Assembly (NCBI GenBank): GCA_024642295.1
Contig: JAHEBK010000151.1
Location: forward strand, 1 to 5,066
Source of the DNA: Flavobacterium sp.
Lineage (GTDB): Bacteria > Bacteroidota > Bacteroidia > Flavobacteriales > Flavobacteriaceae
Length of the DNA stretch: 5,066 bases
Direction: 5' to 3'
This document shows, piece by piece, positions 1 through 5,066 of the stretch. The notes beneath the pieces are model-generated. The model was not told the DNA's origin. It saw nothing but the letters and a program-made list of their open reading frames with translations, and did no database searches. The position numbers and the translations under genes were made by a program. Within the stretch, counting starts at the first letter, position 1; each line of letters starts with the position of its first letter.

Positions 1-55
1 AAAAAAAGTACCGAGATGTCATTTCACCATAAAACAAAACATACTCGATACTTTT
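1..55 (-). terminator. Rho-independent terminator of the xyl operon
   Basis: On the minus strand, 42 nt beyond the xylA stop, positions 55-44 (AAAAGTATCGAG) pair with positions 15-4 (CTCGGTACTTTT) over 12 bp. In the minus-strand RNA the only non-Watson-Crick pair is a G.U wobble (48 with 11). In plus-strand RNA the same position would be a C.A mismatch, so the stem fits minus-strand transcription. Positions 42-39 and 19-16 add four more pairs after a one-base bulge, leaving a 19-nt loop. The 3' arm runs into seven Ts (7-1) at the window edge. The loop is larger than in a compact textbook terminator, but position, orientation and T-run all fit the end of the operon. Confidence 0.75.
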
Positions 56-97
56 CAACTTAAACAACTAACTAAAACAATCTTTTATCAATCGATA

Positions 98-1423
98 TTA
101 AATGTATTGATTGATGATATTTTCGAACAATTCTTGTTTACCACTTTGTAATGATAACTCACCGTTCTCATGTGCTATTTTATATAAATCTTGAAGATTC
201 AATTTACCGTTTTCAAAATCTTTTCCTTTTCCAGAATCAAACGAACTGTATCTTTCAGCTCTTAATTTGTCATAAGGAGAAGAAGTAATTATTTTATCTG
301 CTGTCAACAAAGCTCTTGCAAATGTATCAGCACCTCCAATGTGCGCTAAGAAAATATCTTCCATATCCGTTGAGTTTCTTCTGATTTTAGCATCAAAATT
401 AACACCACCACCTTGCAATCCACCTGCTTTCAAGAAAACCAACATCGCTTCGGTAGTTTCTTGAATATTGTTAGGGAATTGATCTGTATCCCAACCATTT
501 TGGTAATCACCTCTGTTTGCATCTAAGCTTCCTAACATTCCAGCTTGAGCGGCAACATCAATTTCATGTTGAAAAGTATGCTGAGCCAGTGTCGCGTGGT
601 TTACTTCGATGTTCATTTTGAAATCTTTATCTAAACCTTGTGCACGTAAAAATCCGATAGCAGTAGCGCAATCAAAATCATATTGGTGCTTCATAGGCTC
701 CATTGGTTTTGGTTCGATTAAGAAATTTCCTTTGAATCCTTGTGCACGTGCATAATCACGAGCCGTTCTCAAAAACTGTCCCATGTGATCCAATTCTCTT
801 CCCATATCTGTATTTAATAAAGACATATAGCCTTCACGTCCACCCCAGAATACGTAGTTCTCACCACCTAAAGCAATCGTTGCGTCCAAAGCTAATTTTA
901 CTTGTCCACCAGCTCTTGCCAATACGTTGAAATCTGGATTAGTAGAAGCCCCATTCATATATCGAGGGTTTGAGAAAGCATTCGCAGTTCCCCAAAGTAA
1001 TTTTACTCCTGAAGCCGCTTGTTTTTCTTTCAAATAAGCAGTAATTGTCGCCAATCTACTTTCTGATTCTCCAAAAGTTGCACCTTCTTGAATCAAATCG
1101 TAATCGTGAAAACAGTAGTAACCAAATCCCATTTTTGTAGTGAATTCAAAAGCAGCATCTGCTTTATCCTTAGCGGCTTGAATAGCGTCGTTAGATTGAT
1201 CCCAAGGAAAATTTTGTGTCCCTGGTCCAAATGGATCAGAACCTTGTCCACAGAAGGTATGCCAGTATGCTATTGAAAATTTAAAATGCTCACGCATTGT
1301 TTTTCCAGCAACTACTTGCTCTGGATTGTAATATTTGAATGCTAACGGATTATCAGATTCTTTTCCTTCAAATTTAATATCTCCAATTCCTTTGAAGTAT
1401 TCTTTATTGCCTATAATTGCCAT
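98..1423 (-). CDS. xylA: Xylose isomerase (EC 5.3.1.5), class II
   Basis: This cytoplasmic metal-dependent enzyme interconverts D-xylose and D-xylulose, the first step of the isomerase pathway of xylose use. The 441 residues match the usual length of the longer (class II) isomerases. Catalytic landmarks are intact: the HDYD motif with H106 and D109, the IEPKP signature at 236-240 with E237 and K239, the EVNH motif with E273 and H276, DANRGD beginning at D301, WDTD with D312 and D314, and NFDAK with D344. All keep a constant +5 offset from the E. coli XylA residues as I recall them, including both divalent-metal sites, so the enzyme should be active. The ATG follows an A/T-rich leader (TATTTAAAA) with no clear Shine-Dalgarno, as is usual in Bacteroidetes. 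It lies 13 nt after xylB and is the last gene of the operon, followed by a terminator. Nothing is truncated or missing. Confidence 0.98.
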   Translation of the reverse strand: MAIIGNKEYFKGIGDIKFEGKESDNPLAFKYYNPEQVVAGKTMREHFKFSIAYWHTFCGQGSDPFGPGTQNFPWDQSNDAIQAAKDKADAAFEFTTKMGFGYYCFHDYDLIQEGATFGESESRLATITAYLKEKQAASGVKLLWGTANAFSNPRYMNGASTNPDFNVLARAGGQVKLALDATIALGGENYVFWGGREGYMSLLNTDMGRELDHMGQFLRTARDYARAQGFKGNFLIEPKPMEPMKHQYDFDCATAIGFLRAQGLDKDFKMNIEVNHATLAQHTFQHEIDVAAQAGMLGSLDANRGDYQNGWDTDQFPNNIQETTEAMLVFLKAGGLQGGGVNFDAKIRRNSTDMEDIFLAHIGGADTFARALLTADKIITSSPYDKLRAERYSSFDSGKGKDFENGKLNLQDLYKIAHENGELSLQSGKQELFENIINQYI

Positions 1424-1436
1424 TTTTAAATAAATT

Positions 1437-2921
1437 TTATTTGTTGATTATTAATTCTAATTCTTCCTTCCAGTTTTGATATGCTTTTTTATAAACCTCT
1501 TGATTTCCTATTGGTTTGTAACTCATCACATAATCATTCTCCGTAATGTATTTGCCAAATTTTACAAAATCACCTTCATACAATCCTGCTGCCCGAGCGG
1601 CACCAATAGCTCCAGTTGTATTGTAAATTTCAATTTCGCATCCCATAAGTACTGCTACTGTATGTGCAAATATTTCAGAGCGGAATAAATTATCATTTCC
1701 AGCTCGCATTACATCGATTGTAATTCCATCAGATTGCATAATTTCCATTCCGTAAACAAATGAGAATGCAATTCCTTCTAAGGCAGCTCTACATAAATGA
1801 GCCTTATTATGATTGTTTAGATTTACGTTAACTAAACGAGTTCCTATTTCTTTATTGTTAAGCATACGCTCTGCACCATTTCCAAAAGGAATCAGCCTTA
1901 CGCCATCTGAACCAACTTCTACACCTTGAGCAAGCGTATTCATTTCGTCATAAGAAGCGACAGCAAGATTATTCAACAACCAACGGTATTGAATCCCTGC
2001 ACCGTTTATACAAAGCAACTTTCCTATCCTTGGTTCGGTTCCTTTAGAATAATTAACATGAGCGAAATTATTCACTCGTGCACTTTCTTTAACAGACAAA
2101 CTATCTGTTATAGCATAAACCACTCCCGAAGTTCCTCCTGTTGCAGCAACTTCTCCTGGATTAAACACATTGAGTGAAAGCGCATTATTAGGTTGATCAC
2201 CTGCTCTATAAAAAATAGGTGTTCCTATAGCCAAACCACTTTCTTGTGCTCCTTTTTCATCTACTTTAGATTGTAATCCAAAAGTAGGTACAATGTCTGG
2301 AATCAAATTGGAATCAATTCCGTAATGATCTAAGAGCATATTAGCAACAGAATCATTTTTAAAATCCCAAAAAATCCCTTCTGAAAGTCCCGAAATAGTG
2401 GTATTCATGACATTCGAAAAACGATACGCTAAATAATCTCCTGGCAACATGAATTTATGAATCTGACTGTAAATTTCAGGTTCGTTTTCTTTAACCCATT
2501 TTAATTTTGAAGCCGTAAAATTACCTGGAGAATTTAACAAATGTGTATTGCATTTTTCTTCCCCTATTGTAGCGAAAGCTTCATTTCCAATAGAAACAGC
2601 CCGACTATCACACCAAATAATCGATTGGCGAAGAGCTTCTCCTTCCTTATTAACCAAAACCAATCCATGCATTTGATACGATATCCCTATCCCTTTGATT
2701 TGATCAGGAGAAACATTGTATCTTTCTTTTAATTTTGCAATTGCTTTACAGCTATATTGCCACCAATCTTCTGGTTTTTGTTCTGCCCAGCCATTTTTCA
2801 AGGCTAGCATACTCATTTCGTTTTCAGGCTCTTGAAGGACGCCAATACTTTTACCAGTTGCAATTTCTACAAGAGCTACTTTTATCGAAGAACTTCCTAG
2901 ATCAAATCCAATGTAATACAT
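1437..2921 (-). CDS. xylB: Xylulokinase (EC 2.7.1.17), FGGY family
   Basis: This cytoplasmic kinase uses ATP to phosphorylate D-xylulose to D-xylulose 5-phosphate, feeding the pentose phosphate pathway. The 494 residues are normal for the FGGY family, which has two actin-like domains. Visible landmarks are the N-terminal phosphate-binding segment [12 protein letters not shown] (residues 3-14, with D7), the QMHG motif of xylulose kinases at 83-86, the AGDQ segment with the likely catalytic base D242, the TGGTSG nucleotide-binding turn at 261-266, and a C-terminal FGGY-like [10 protein letters not shown] signature at 437-446. Specificity for xylulose rather than another ketose rests on the QMHG motif and on the adjacent xylA. 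The start codon lies 3 nt after the stop of the upstream regulator, so translational coupling is likely and both must share a transcript. No truncation or lost key residue is apparent. Confidence 0.95.
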   Translation of the reverse strand: MYYIGFDLGSSSIKVALVEIATGKSIGVLQEPENEMSMLALKNGWAEQKPEDWWQYSCKAIAKLKERYNVSPDQIKGIGISYQMHGLVLVNKEGEALRQSIIWCDSRAVSIGNEAFATIGEEKCNTHLLNSPGNFTASKLKWVKENEPEIYSQIHKFMLPGDYLAYRFSNVMNTTISGLSEGIFWDFKNDSVANMLLDHYGIDSNLIPDIVPTFGLQSKVDEKGAQESGLAIGTPIFYRAGDQPNNALSLNVFNPGEVAATGGTSGVVYAITDSLSVKESARVNNFAHVNYSKGTEPRIGKLLCINGAGIQYRWLLNNLAVASYDEMNTLAQGVEVGSDGVRLIPFGNGAERMLNNKEIGTRLVNVNLNNHNKAHLCRAALEGIAFSFVYGMEIMQSDGITIDVMRAGNDNLFRSEIFAHTVAVLMGCEIEIYNTTGAIGAARAAGLYEGDFVKFGKYITENDYVMSYKPIGNQEVYKKAYQNWKEELELIINK

Positions 2922-2924
2922 ACT

Positions 2925-3923
2925 TTATAATGATTCTCTTATTGTTAATTTTGTTGGGGTATAGATTTGCATTGGTTCATTTGATACTACAAACGCTGCA
3001 CTTTTAGTCCCTAATTCTTTGAAATCAGTAGAGACTACTGTAATTCCTTTATATATAAATTTTTTCATTGGAGTTTCGTTATACGACAAAATCCCCACAT
3101 CTTTTCCTGGTTCAAAATTCATTTCTTGACATTGTTCTAAAAATTGTCCCAAAAAACGATCACTCACACTTATGTAGGCTACATTTTTTTCAACTTTCCA
3201 ATTTTTAGAATCAGTAACAATTTGATATTCGAAATTAAAATCCTCACAATATTTTTTAAAAAACTGAATCGATTCAAAAGTGTGATGTGTATAATTCGGA
3301 TATACAAAATGAATCGATTTATATTTTCTAAACAACTTCTTTGCCTCTACTAGAGAATCATAAAATGAACCTCCAAAATCTTGAAATACATAATTATTAT
3401 GCAACTGAAAATGAATATTCCAATCAATCAATAATAATTTGTCATTAGGAAGTGTTGCTAAAACTTCTGGCACTTCTATATTATCAAATGGCATTACTAC
3501 ATATTTATAATACTTCCCTAGACTATTATTGATTATAGTTTTAAAATTATCTGTGTTATAATGATGAAATTGGACATCCGTTATAAAATTATCAGGCAAA
3601 TTATTAATAAAAGAGTGATACAATACCTCCTTATACGCTTTGAACGTATCTAAAACCAATAGTACCTTTCGTGTTTCGCCTGCAACATAATATCCTTTCC
3701 CTGGCACAGAATCCACAATCCCTTGTTCTTTTAATATTAAATAGGCTTTAAATACGGTGTCTCTAGAAAGCTTACTCGATTTACTAACACTATTAACCGA
3801 TGGTAATTCAGCTCCTACAATTAATTCTTTTTTAGCAATTGCATTTTTAATAGCATCTACTAATTGTTGGTATTTTGGAAGATCCACCCCTTTTCCTATT
3901 TCAAGAACACTACTGTTTTCCAT
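2925..3923 (-). CDS. GntR-family regulator with sugar-binding-like C-terminal domain, probable xylose operon repressor
   Basis: This is a DNA-binding transcription regulator of 332 residues. Residues about 16-82 form a GntR winged helix: PKYQQLVDAIKNAI, then the helix-turn-helix around LPSVNSVSKSSKLSRDTV (40-57), ending in the wing PGKGYYVAG (74-82). The remaining ~250 residues have the alternating hydrophobic strands of a LacI/periplasmic-binding-protein fold (KVLLVLDTF at 86-94, SIHFVYPNY at 203-211, DVGILSYNE at 275-283). They end in PTKLTIRES, the tail typical of sugar-responsive LacI/AraR-type domains. This layout resembles the AraR and Bacteroides FucR type chimeras. It is the first gene of the operon, 3 nt before xylB, which suggests an autoregulated repressor released by xylose or a derivative. 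The effector and the sign of regulation are inferred from context. The ATG at 3923 is the only in-frame ATG, because a TAA lies three codons upstream. Confidence 0.88.
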   Translation of the reverse strand: MENSSVLEIGKGVDLPKYQQLVDAIKNAIAKKELIVGAELPSVNSVSKSSKLSRDTVFKAYLILKEQGIVDSVPGKGYYVAGETRKVLLVLDTFKAYKEVLYHSFINNLPDNFITDVQFHHYNTDNFKTIINNSLGKYYKYVVMPFDNIEVPEVLATLPNDKLLLIDWNIHFQLHNNYVFQDFGGSFYDSLVEAKKLFRKYKSIHFVYPNYTHHTFESIQFFKKYCEDFNFEYQIVTDSKNWKVEKNVAYISVSDRFLGQFLEQCQEMNFEPGKDVGILSYNETPMKKFIYKGITVVSTDFKELGTKSAAFVVSNEPMQIYTPTKLTIRESL

Positions 3924-3951
3924 ACCATTTTATTAAATCTAAACATCATCC

Positions 3952-3962
3952 TGTACGATACA
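3952..3962. promoter_or_regulatory. Candidate operator palindrome TGTA-N3-TACA
   Basis: The sequence TGTACGATACA is a perfect 4+4 inverted repeat around CGA, in the leader of the regulator gene about 30 nt before its start codon. GntR proteins bind short two-fold symmetric sites with GT and AC half-sites, which this fits. A site downstream of the promoter would allow a repressor to block transcription. The motif is short and could occur by chance in AT-rich DNA, and no second copy is seen in the window. Confidence 0.35.
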
Positions 3963-3983
3963 ACAAAACAACATTTTCAACCA

Positions 3984-3999
3984 TGCTGTGCCGTGCTGT
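3984..3999. repeat. Direct repeat of TGCTGT with 10-bp period near the operon start site
   Basis: TGCTGT occurs at 3984-3989 and again at 3994-3999, one DNA helical turn apart, within the GC-rich stretch ATGCTGTGCCGTGCTGTCC. This island is set in otherwise very AT-rich spacer DNA. It begins only about 10 nt downstream of the predicted -7 box, so it would cover roughly the first 20 transcribed bases. That placement suits a repressor or other regulator binding one face of the DNA, but no known motif is matched. Confidence 0.4.
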
Positions 4000-4008
4000 C
4001 CTGAATGA

Positions 4009-4041
4009 CAAATATATAAAATAATATTAAAAACGTACAAA
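4009..4041 (-). promoter_or_regulatory. Bacteroidetes-type promoter of the regulator-xylB-xylA operon
   Basis: On the minus strand TTTG (4041-4038) is followed after 21 nt by TATATTTG (4016-4009). This matches the Bacteroidetes primary sigma consensus of a -33 TTG/TTTG and a -7 TAnnTTTG with a spacer of about 17-23 nt. It is the only full -7 match on the minus strand in the intergenic region. Transcription would start near 4003, giving an untranslated leader of about 80 nt before the regulator's ATG. No other good promoter is seen in the 3-nt and 13-nt gaps downstream, so all three genes are probably read from here. Confidence 0.65.
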
Positions 4042-4195
4042 TAAAAACTACTATTTTTTTTAAAACTATAATTCCAACAAATACTACACGTAATACACAA
4101 CCAACTCCTTGATTTTGATATATTAAATACTTAAATATCTATATTACAATAAGCAATTAACATAGCTAATAAATCGTGTTTGACTAATAAATAGA

Positions 4196-4675
4196 ATGGT
4201 ATTTAAAAATTTAATCAAAATACTATTTAAGTATATCTTTAGAAAAAAAACAGGTTTAAAACTTTTTACTACTTTTGCAATTCTTTTAAAAACTCTGGGA
4301 TTGAAACTTTTATTTGCAACTTTATTATCACTAATGCTTTTACTACCTTCTTTAGGGAGCTTGGTGATTTATACGCAATTTAAAATTGCCCAAGATAAAA
4401 TTGCTAAAACCATTTGCGTACAACGTGCCAACAGCAATAATAGTTGTAAAGGCCATTGTCAATTACAAAAAAGCTTAAAGAAATTTGAAGACAACGAAAA
4501 AAGAATGGAAAACACCCATTTAAAAGAGAAAACCGATTTGGTTTATACCACTAACTCTTTTAATTTCACGATTCTTCCTTTGTCTCCTTTACAAAATAAT
4601 AGTGTTGACGTTAAACATATCTGCAAAAACCCAAAACGAATTTCATTGGGTGTTTTCCATCCTCCCCTCGTTTAA
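4196..4675 (+). CDS. Small membrane-anchored protein with CxGxC-type cysteine cluster, function unknown
   Basis: The frame encodes 159 residues. A basic N-terminal stretch (1-35) leads to a hydrophobic segment at about 36-59 (GLKLLFATLLSLMLLLPSLG), which looks like a signal anchor. After it comes a polar domain with C74, C84 and C88 in the arrangement C-x9-C-K-G-H-C, then a lysine/glutamate-rich stretch, a lone C143, and a C-terminal GVFHPPLV. I recall small Bacteroidetes proteins with a CNGKC-like motif after one membrane segment and a FHPP-like tail, often encoded just before TonB-dependent receptors, and this fits them, but I cannot name a characterised function. The cysteines and H87 suggest metal binding or a disulfide outside the inner membrane; that is inference. 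The start is uncertain: TTG at 4301 (L36) would give an N-terminus MKLLFATLLSLM, a more typical signal anchor, and a -7-like box lies just before it. The frame itself is secure because of the motif-rich C-terminal part. Confidence 0.75.
   Translation: MVFKNLIKILFKYIFRKKTGLKLFTTFAILLKTLGLKLLFATLLSLMLLLPSLGSLVIYTQFKIAQDKIAKTICVQRANSNNSCKGHCQLQKSLKKFEDNEKRMENTHLKEKTDLVYTTNSFNFTILPLSPLQNNSVDVKHICKNPKRISLGVFHPPLV
4270..4277 (+). promoter_or_regulatory. Candidate -7 promoter box inside the annotated 5' end of the cysteine-cluster gene
   Basis: TACTTTTG is an exact match to the TAnnTTTG -7 consensus on the plus strand. It is 23 nt before an in-frame TTG at 4301. No TTG or TTTG lies at the expected distance upstream (about 4243-4252 is nearly all A), so a full promoter is not supported. 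An eight-base match with two free positions can easily occur by chance in this composition. It is listed because it bears on which start codon is used. Confidence 0.22.
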
Positions 4676-4782
4676 ATTATAATTCCTAATGCAATCTAAG
4701 TAACAGGAAATTCGAATGTTGTATTTTTTCGACACTGTAAGGAATATTAAGGTCACATAAGTTTTGAAACCCCGATTGTATA

Positions 4783-4800
4783 TTCTTATAGTTCTTATAT
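4783..4800 (+). repeat. Imperfect 9-nt tandem repeat
   Basis: TTCTTATAG is followed directly by TTCTTATAT, so eight of nine bases are repeated. It may be a remnant of slippage in AT-rich DNA, or a pair of protein-binding half-sites upstream of the receptor gene. Nothing in the sequence decides between these. Confidence 0.4.
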
Positions 4801-4879
4801 TTTAGGATGTTTTTCATTCTTAAATGTGTAACATTCAATTTCAACCTTTACTTATTGCTGCTAAAGTATTATCTCTTTT

Positions 4880-4896
4880 TTTGGCTCAAAGCCAAA
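4880..4896. other. Small perfect hairpin in the leader of the receptor-like gene
   Basis: TTTGGCT (4880-4886) and AGCCAAA (4890-4896) form a 7-bp perfect stem with the 3-nt loop CAA, 36 nt before the ATG at 4933. A run of seven Ts (4876-4882) lies on the 5' side of the stem and overlaps its first bases. On neither strand is the hairpin followed by a T-run, so it is not a standard terminator. It may be an mRNA leader structure or a protein-binding palindrome. Confidence 0.45.
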
Positions 4897-4932
4897 GAAT
4901 CAAATATTATATTATAATTTACACCATTATTC

Positions 4933-5066
4933 ATGAAAAAAATATTCATTATCCTATTGATTATAGGACAATTTACTAATGCGCAAAATAAAAAATCAAC
5001 AACTAAATTCAATAGCGAACTCGATACTATTTTTGTAACCGCCAATAGAACTGCAACTTTACGCAA
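4933..5066 (+). CDS. Probable TonB-dependent receptor, N-terminal fragment (runs off window)
   Basis: Only the first 44 codons plus two bases are present; the frame is open to the window end. Residues 1-17 (MKKIFIILLIIGQFTNA) are a classic signal peptide: two lysines, a hydrophobic core and a likely cleavage at NA|Q before Q18. After a polar linker comes ELDTIFVTANR (29-39), which closely resembles the TonB box and plug start of TonB-dependent outer-membrane receptors of the BtuB/metal/siderophore type. If so, the protein would import a scarce ligand across the outer membrane using TonB energy. The plug and barrel lie outside the window, so the assignment rests on the leader and this one motif. 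The gene upstream, with its cysteine cluster, may belong to the same uptake function. The ATG is preceded by an AT-rich leader (TTTACACCATTATTC). Confidence 0.7.
   Translation, partial: MKKIFIILLIIGQFTNAQNKKSTTKFNSELDTIFVTANRTATLR

Larger units (their letters stand above)
3924..4195. other. Divergent intergenic region between the xyl operon and the cysteine-cluster gene
   Basis: This 272-nt AT-rich spacer separates the leftward xyl operon from the rightward small membrane-protein gene. Its left half holds the operon promoter and two operator-like repeats, listed separately. The right half (about 4042-4195) is very AT-rich, with no open frame of note, no clear hairpin and no strong match to the TAnnTTTG promoter box for the rightward gene. 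The nearest are one- or two-mismatch sites such as TGATTTTG near 4110. Confidence 0.7.
4676..4932. other. Intergenic region before the TonB-dependent receptor-like gene
   Basis: This 257-nt spacer contains no open frame worth calling and no recognisable RNA gene, riboswitch or classical terminator. It holds a 9-nt imperfect tandem repeat (4783-4800), a 5-bp inverted repeat AATGT-GTA-ACATT (4823-4835) and a small hairpin (4880-4896). A weak promoter possibility is TTG at 4855-4857, 18 nt, then TTTTTTTG at 4876-4883, one mismatch from the -7 consensus. The length suggests the downstream gene may have its own promoter rather than being read through from 4196-4675. Confidence 0.6.

Noticed and set aside
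742..930. Plus-strand open frame opposite xylA; another at 1088-1276
   Set aside because: Both lie wholly antisense to the well-supported xylA, have no recognisable domain, and their composition follows from the opposite strand.
1476..1688. Plus-strand open frames opposite xylB (1476-1688, 1926-2177, 2541-2732) and one spanning the xylB-regulator junction (2735-3007)
   Set aside because: All are antisense to intact conserved genes and rich in Ser, Cys, Phe and Ile as expected for reverse-strand shadows; none has a plausible leader or motif.
3144..3353. Plus-strand open frame opposite the GntR-type regulator
   Set aside because: It is antisense to a complete regulator gene and has no domain or start context of its own.
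3896..3928. Out-of-frame ATG 5 nt upstream of the regulator start, opening a 10-codon frame that overlaps it on the minus strand
   Set aside because: It is too short and lacks any leader-peptide feature; such ATGs are expected by chance in this sequence.
4823..4835. Inverted repeat AATGT-GTA-ACATT in the spacer before the receptor-like gene
   Set aside because: Five-base AT-rich arms are expected by chance, and it is not tied to a clear promoter.
4676..4932. Possible cobalamin or other riboswitch before the receptor-like gene
   Set aside because: No conserved B12-box-like or other riboswitch core was recognised, and only one small isolated hairpin is visible.
4869..5066. Minus-strand open frame over the receptor-like gene start
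   Set aside because: The plus strand here encodes a textbook signal peptide and TonB-box-like motif, so the minus-strand frame is a shadow.
1..5066. CRISPR array, tRNA or rRNA gene, insertion sequence or phage element
   Set aside because: No regularly spaced repeats, tRNA cloverleaf, rRNA-like segment, transposase frame or terminal inverted repeats were seen on either strand.

Overview
The window looks like a piece of chromosome from a low-GC member of the Bacteroidetes, most likely a Flavobacterium-like Flavobacteriaceae. The evidence is the AT-rich base composition, A-rich leaders in place of clear Shine-Dalgarno sequences, a near-perfect Bacteroidetes-type promoter (TTTG, spacer, TAnnTTTG), a 441-residue class II xylose isomerase of the Bacteroidetes type, and the start of a TonB-dependent receptor-like gene.

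Positions 1-4041, read on the minus strand, form one compact D-xylose operon. In transcription order it has a promoter (about 4041-4009), a GntR-type regulator with a sugar-binding-like C-terminal half (3923-2925), xylulokinase xylB (2921-1437), xylose isomerase xylA (1423-98), and a stem-loop plus T-run terminator (55-1) at the window edge. The gaps are 3 and 13 nt. XylA converts D-xylose to D-xylulose and XylB phosphorylates it to D-xylulose 5-phosphate for the pentose phosphate pathway. The regulator, encoded first, probably controls its own operon. Two short repeats between the promoter and its start codon are candidate operators. No transporter or xylanase gene lies between promoter and terminator.

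Positions 3924-4195 are a divergent intergenic spacer. To its right, on the plus strand, are a small membrane-anchored protein with a CxGxC-type cysteine cluster (4196-4675; its true start may be further in), a 257-nt AT-rich spacer with a small hairpin and a short tandem repeat, and the first 44 codons of a secreted or outer-membrane protein with a TonB-box-like motif (4933 to the window end). This pair looks like a separate locus, possibly for uptake of a metal or cofactor, but its substrate cannot be read from the window.

Most of the window is ordinary. The least explained parts are the cysteine-cluster protein with its uncertain start and its pairing with the receptor, and the operator-like repeats in front of the regulator.
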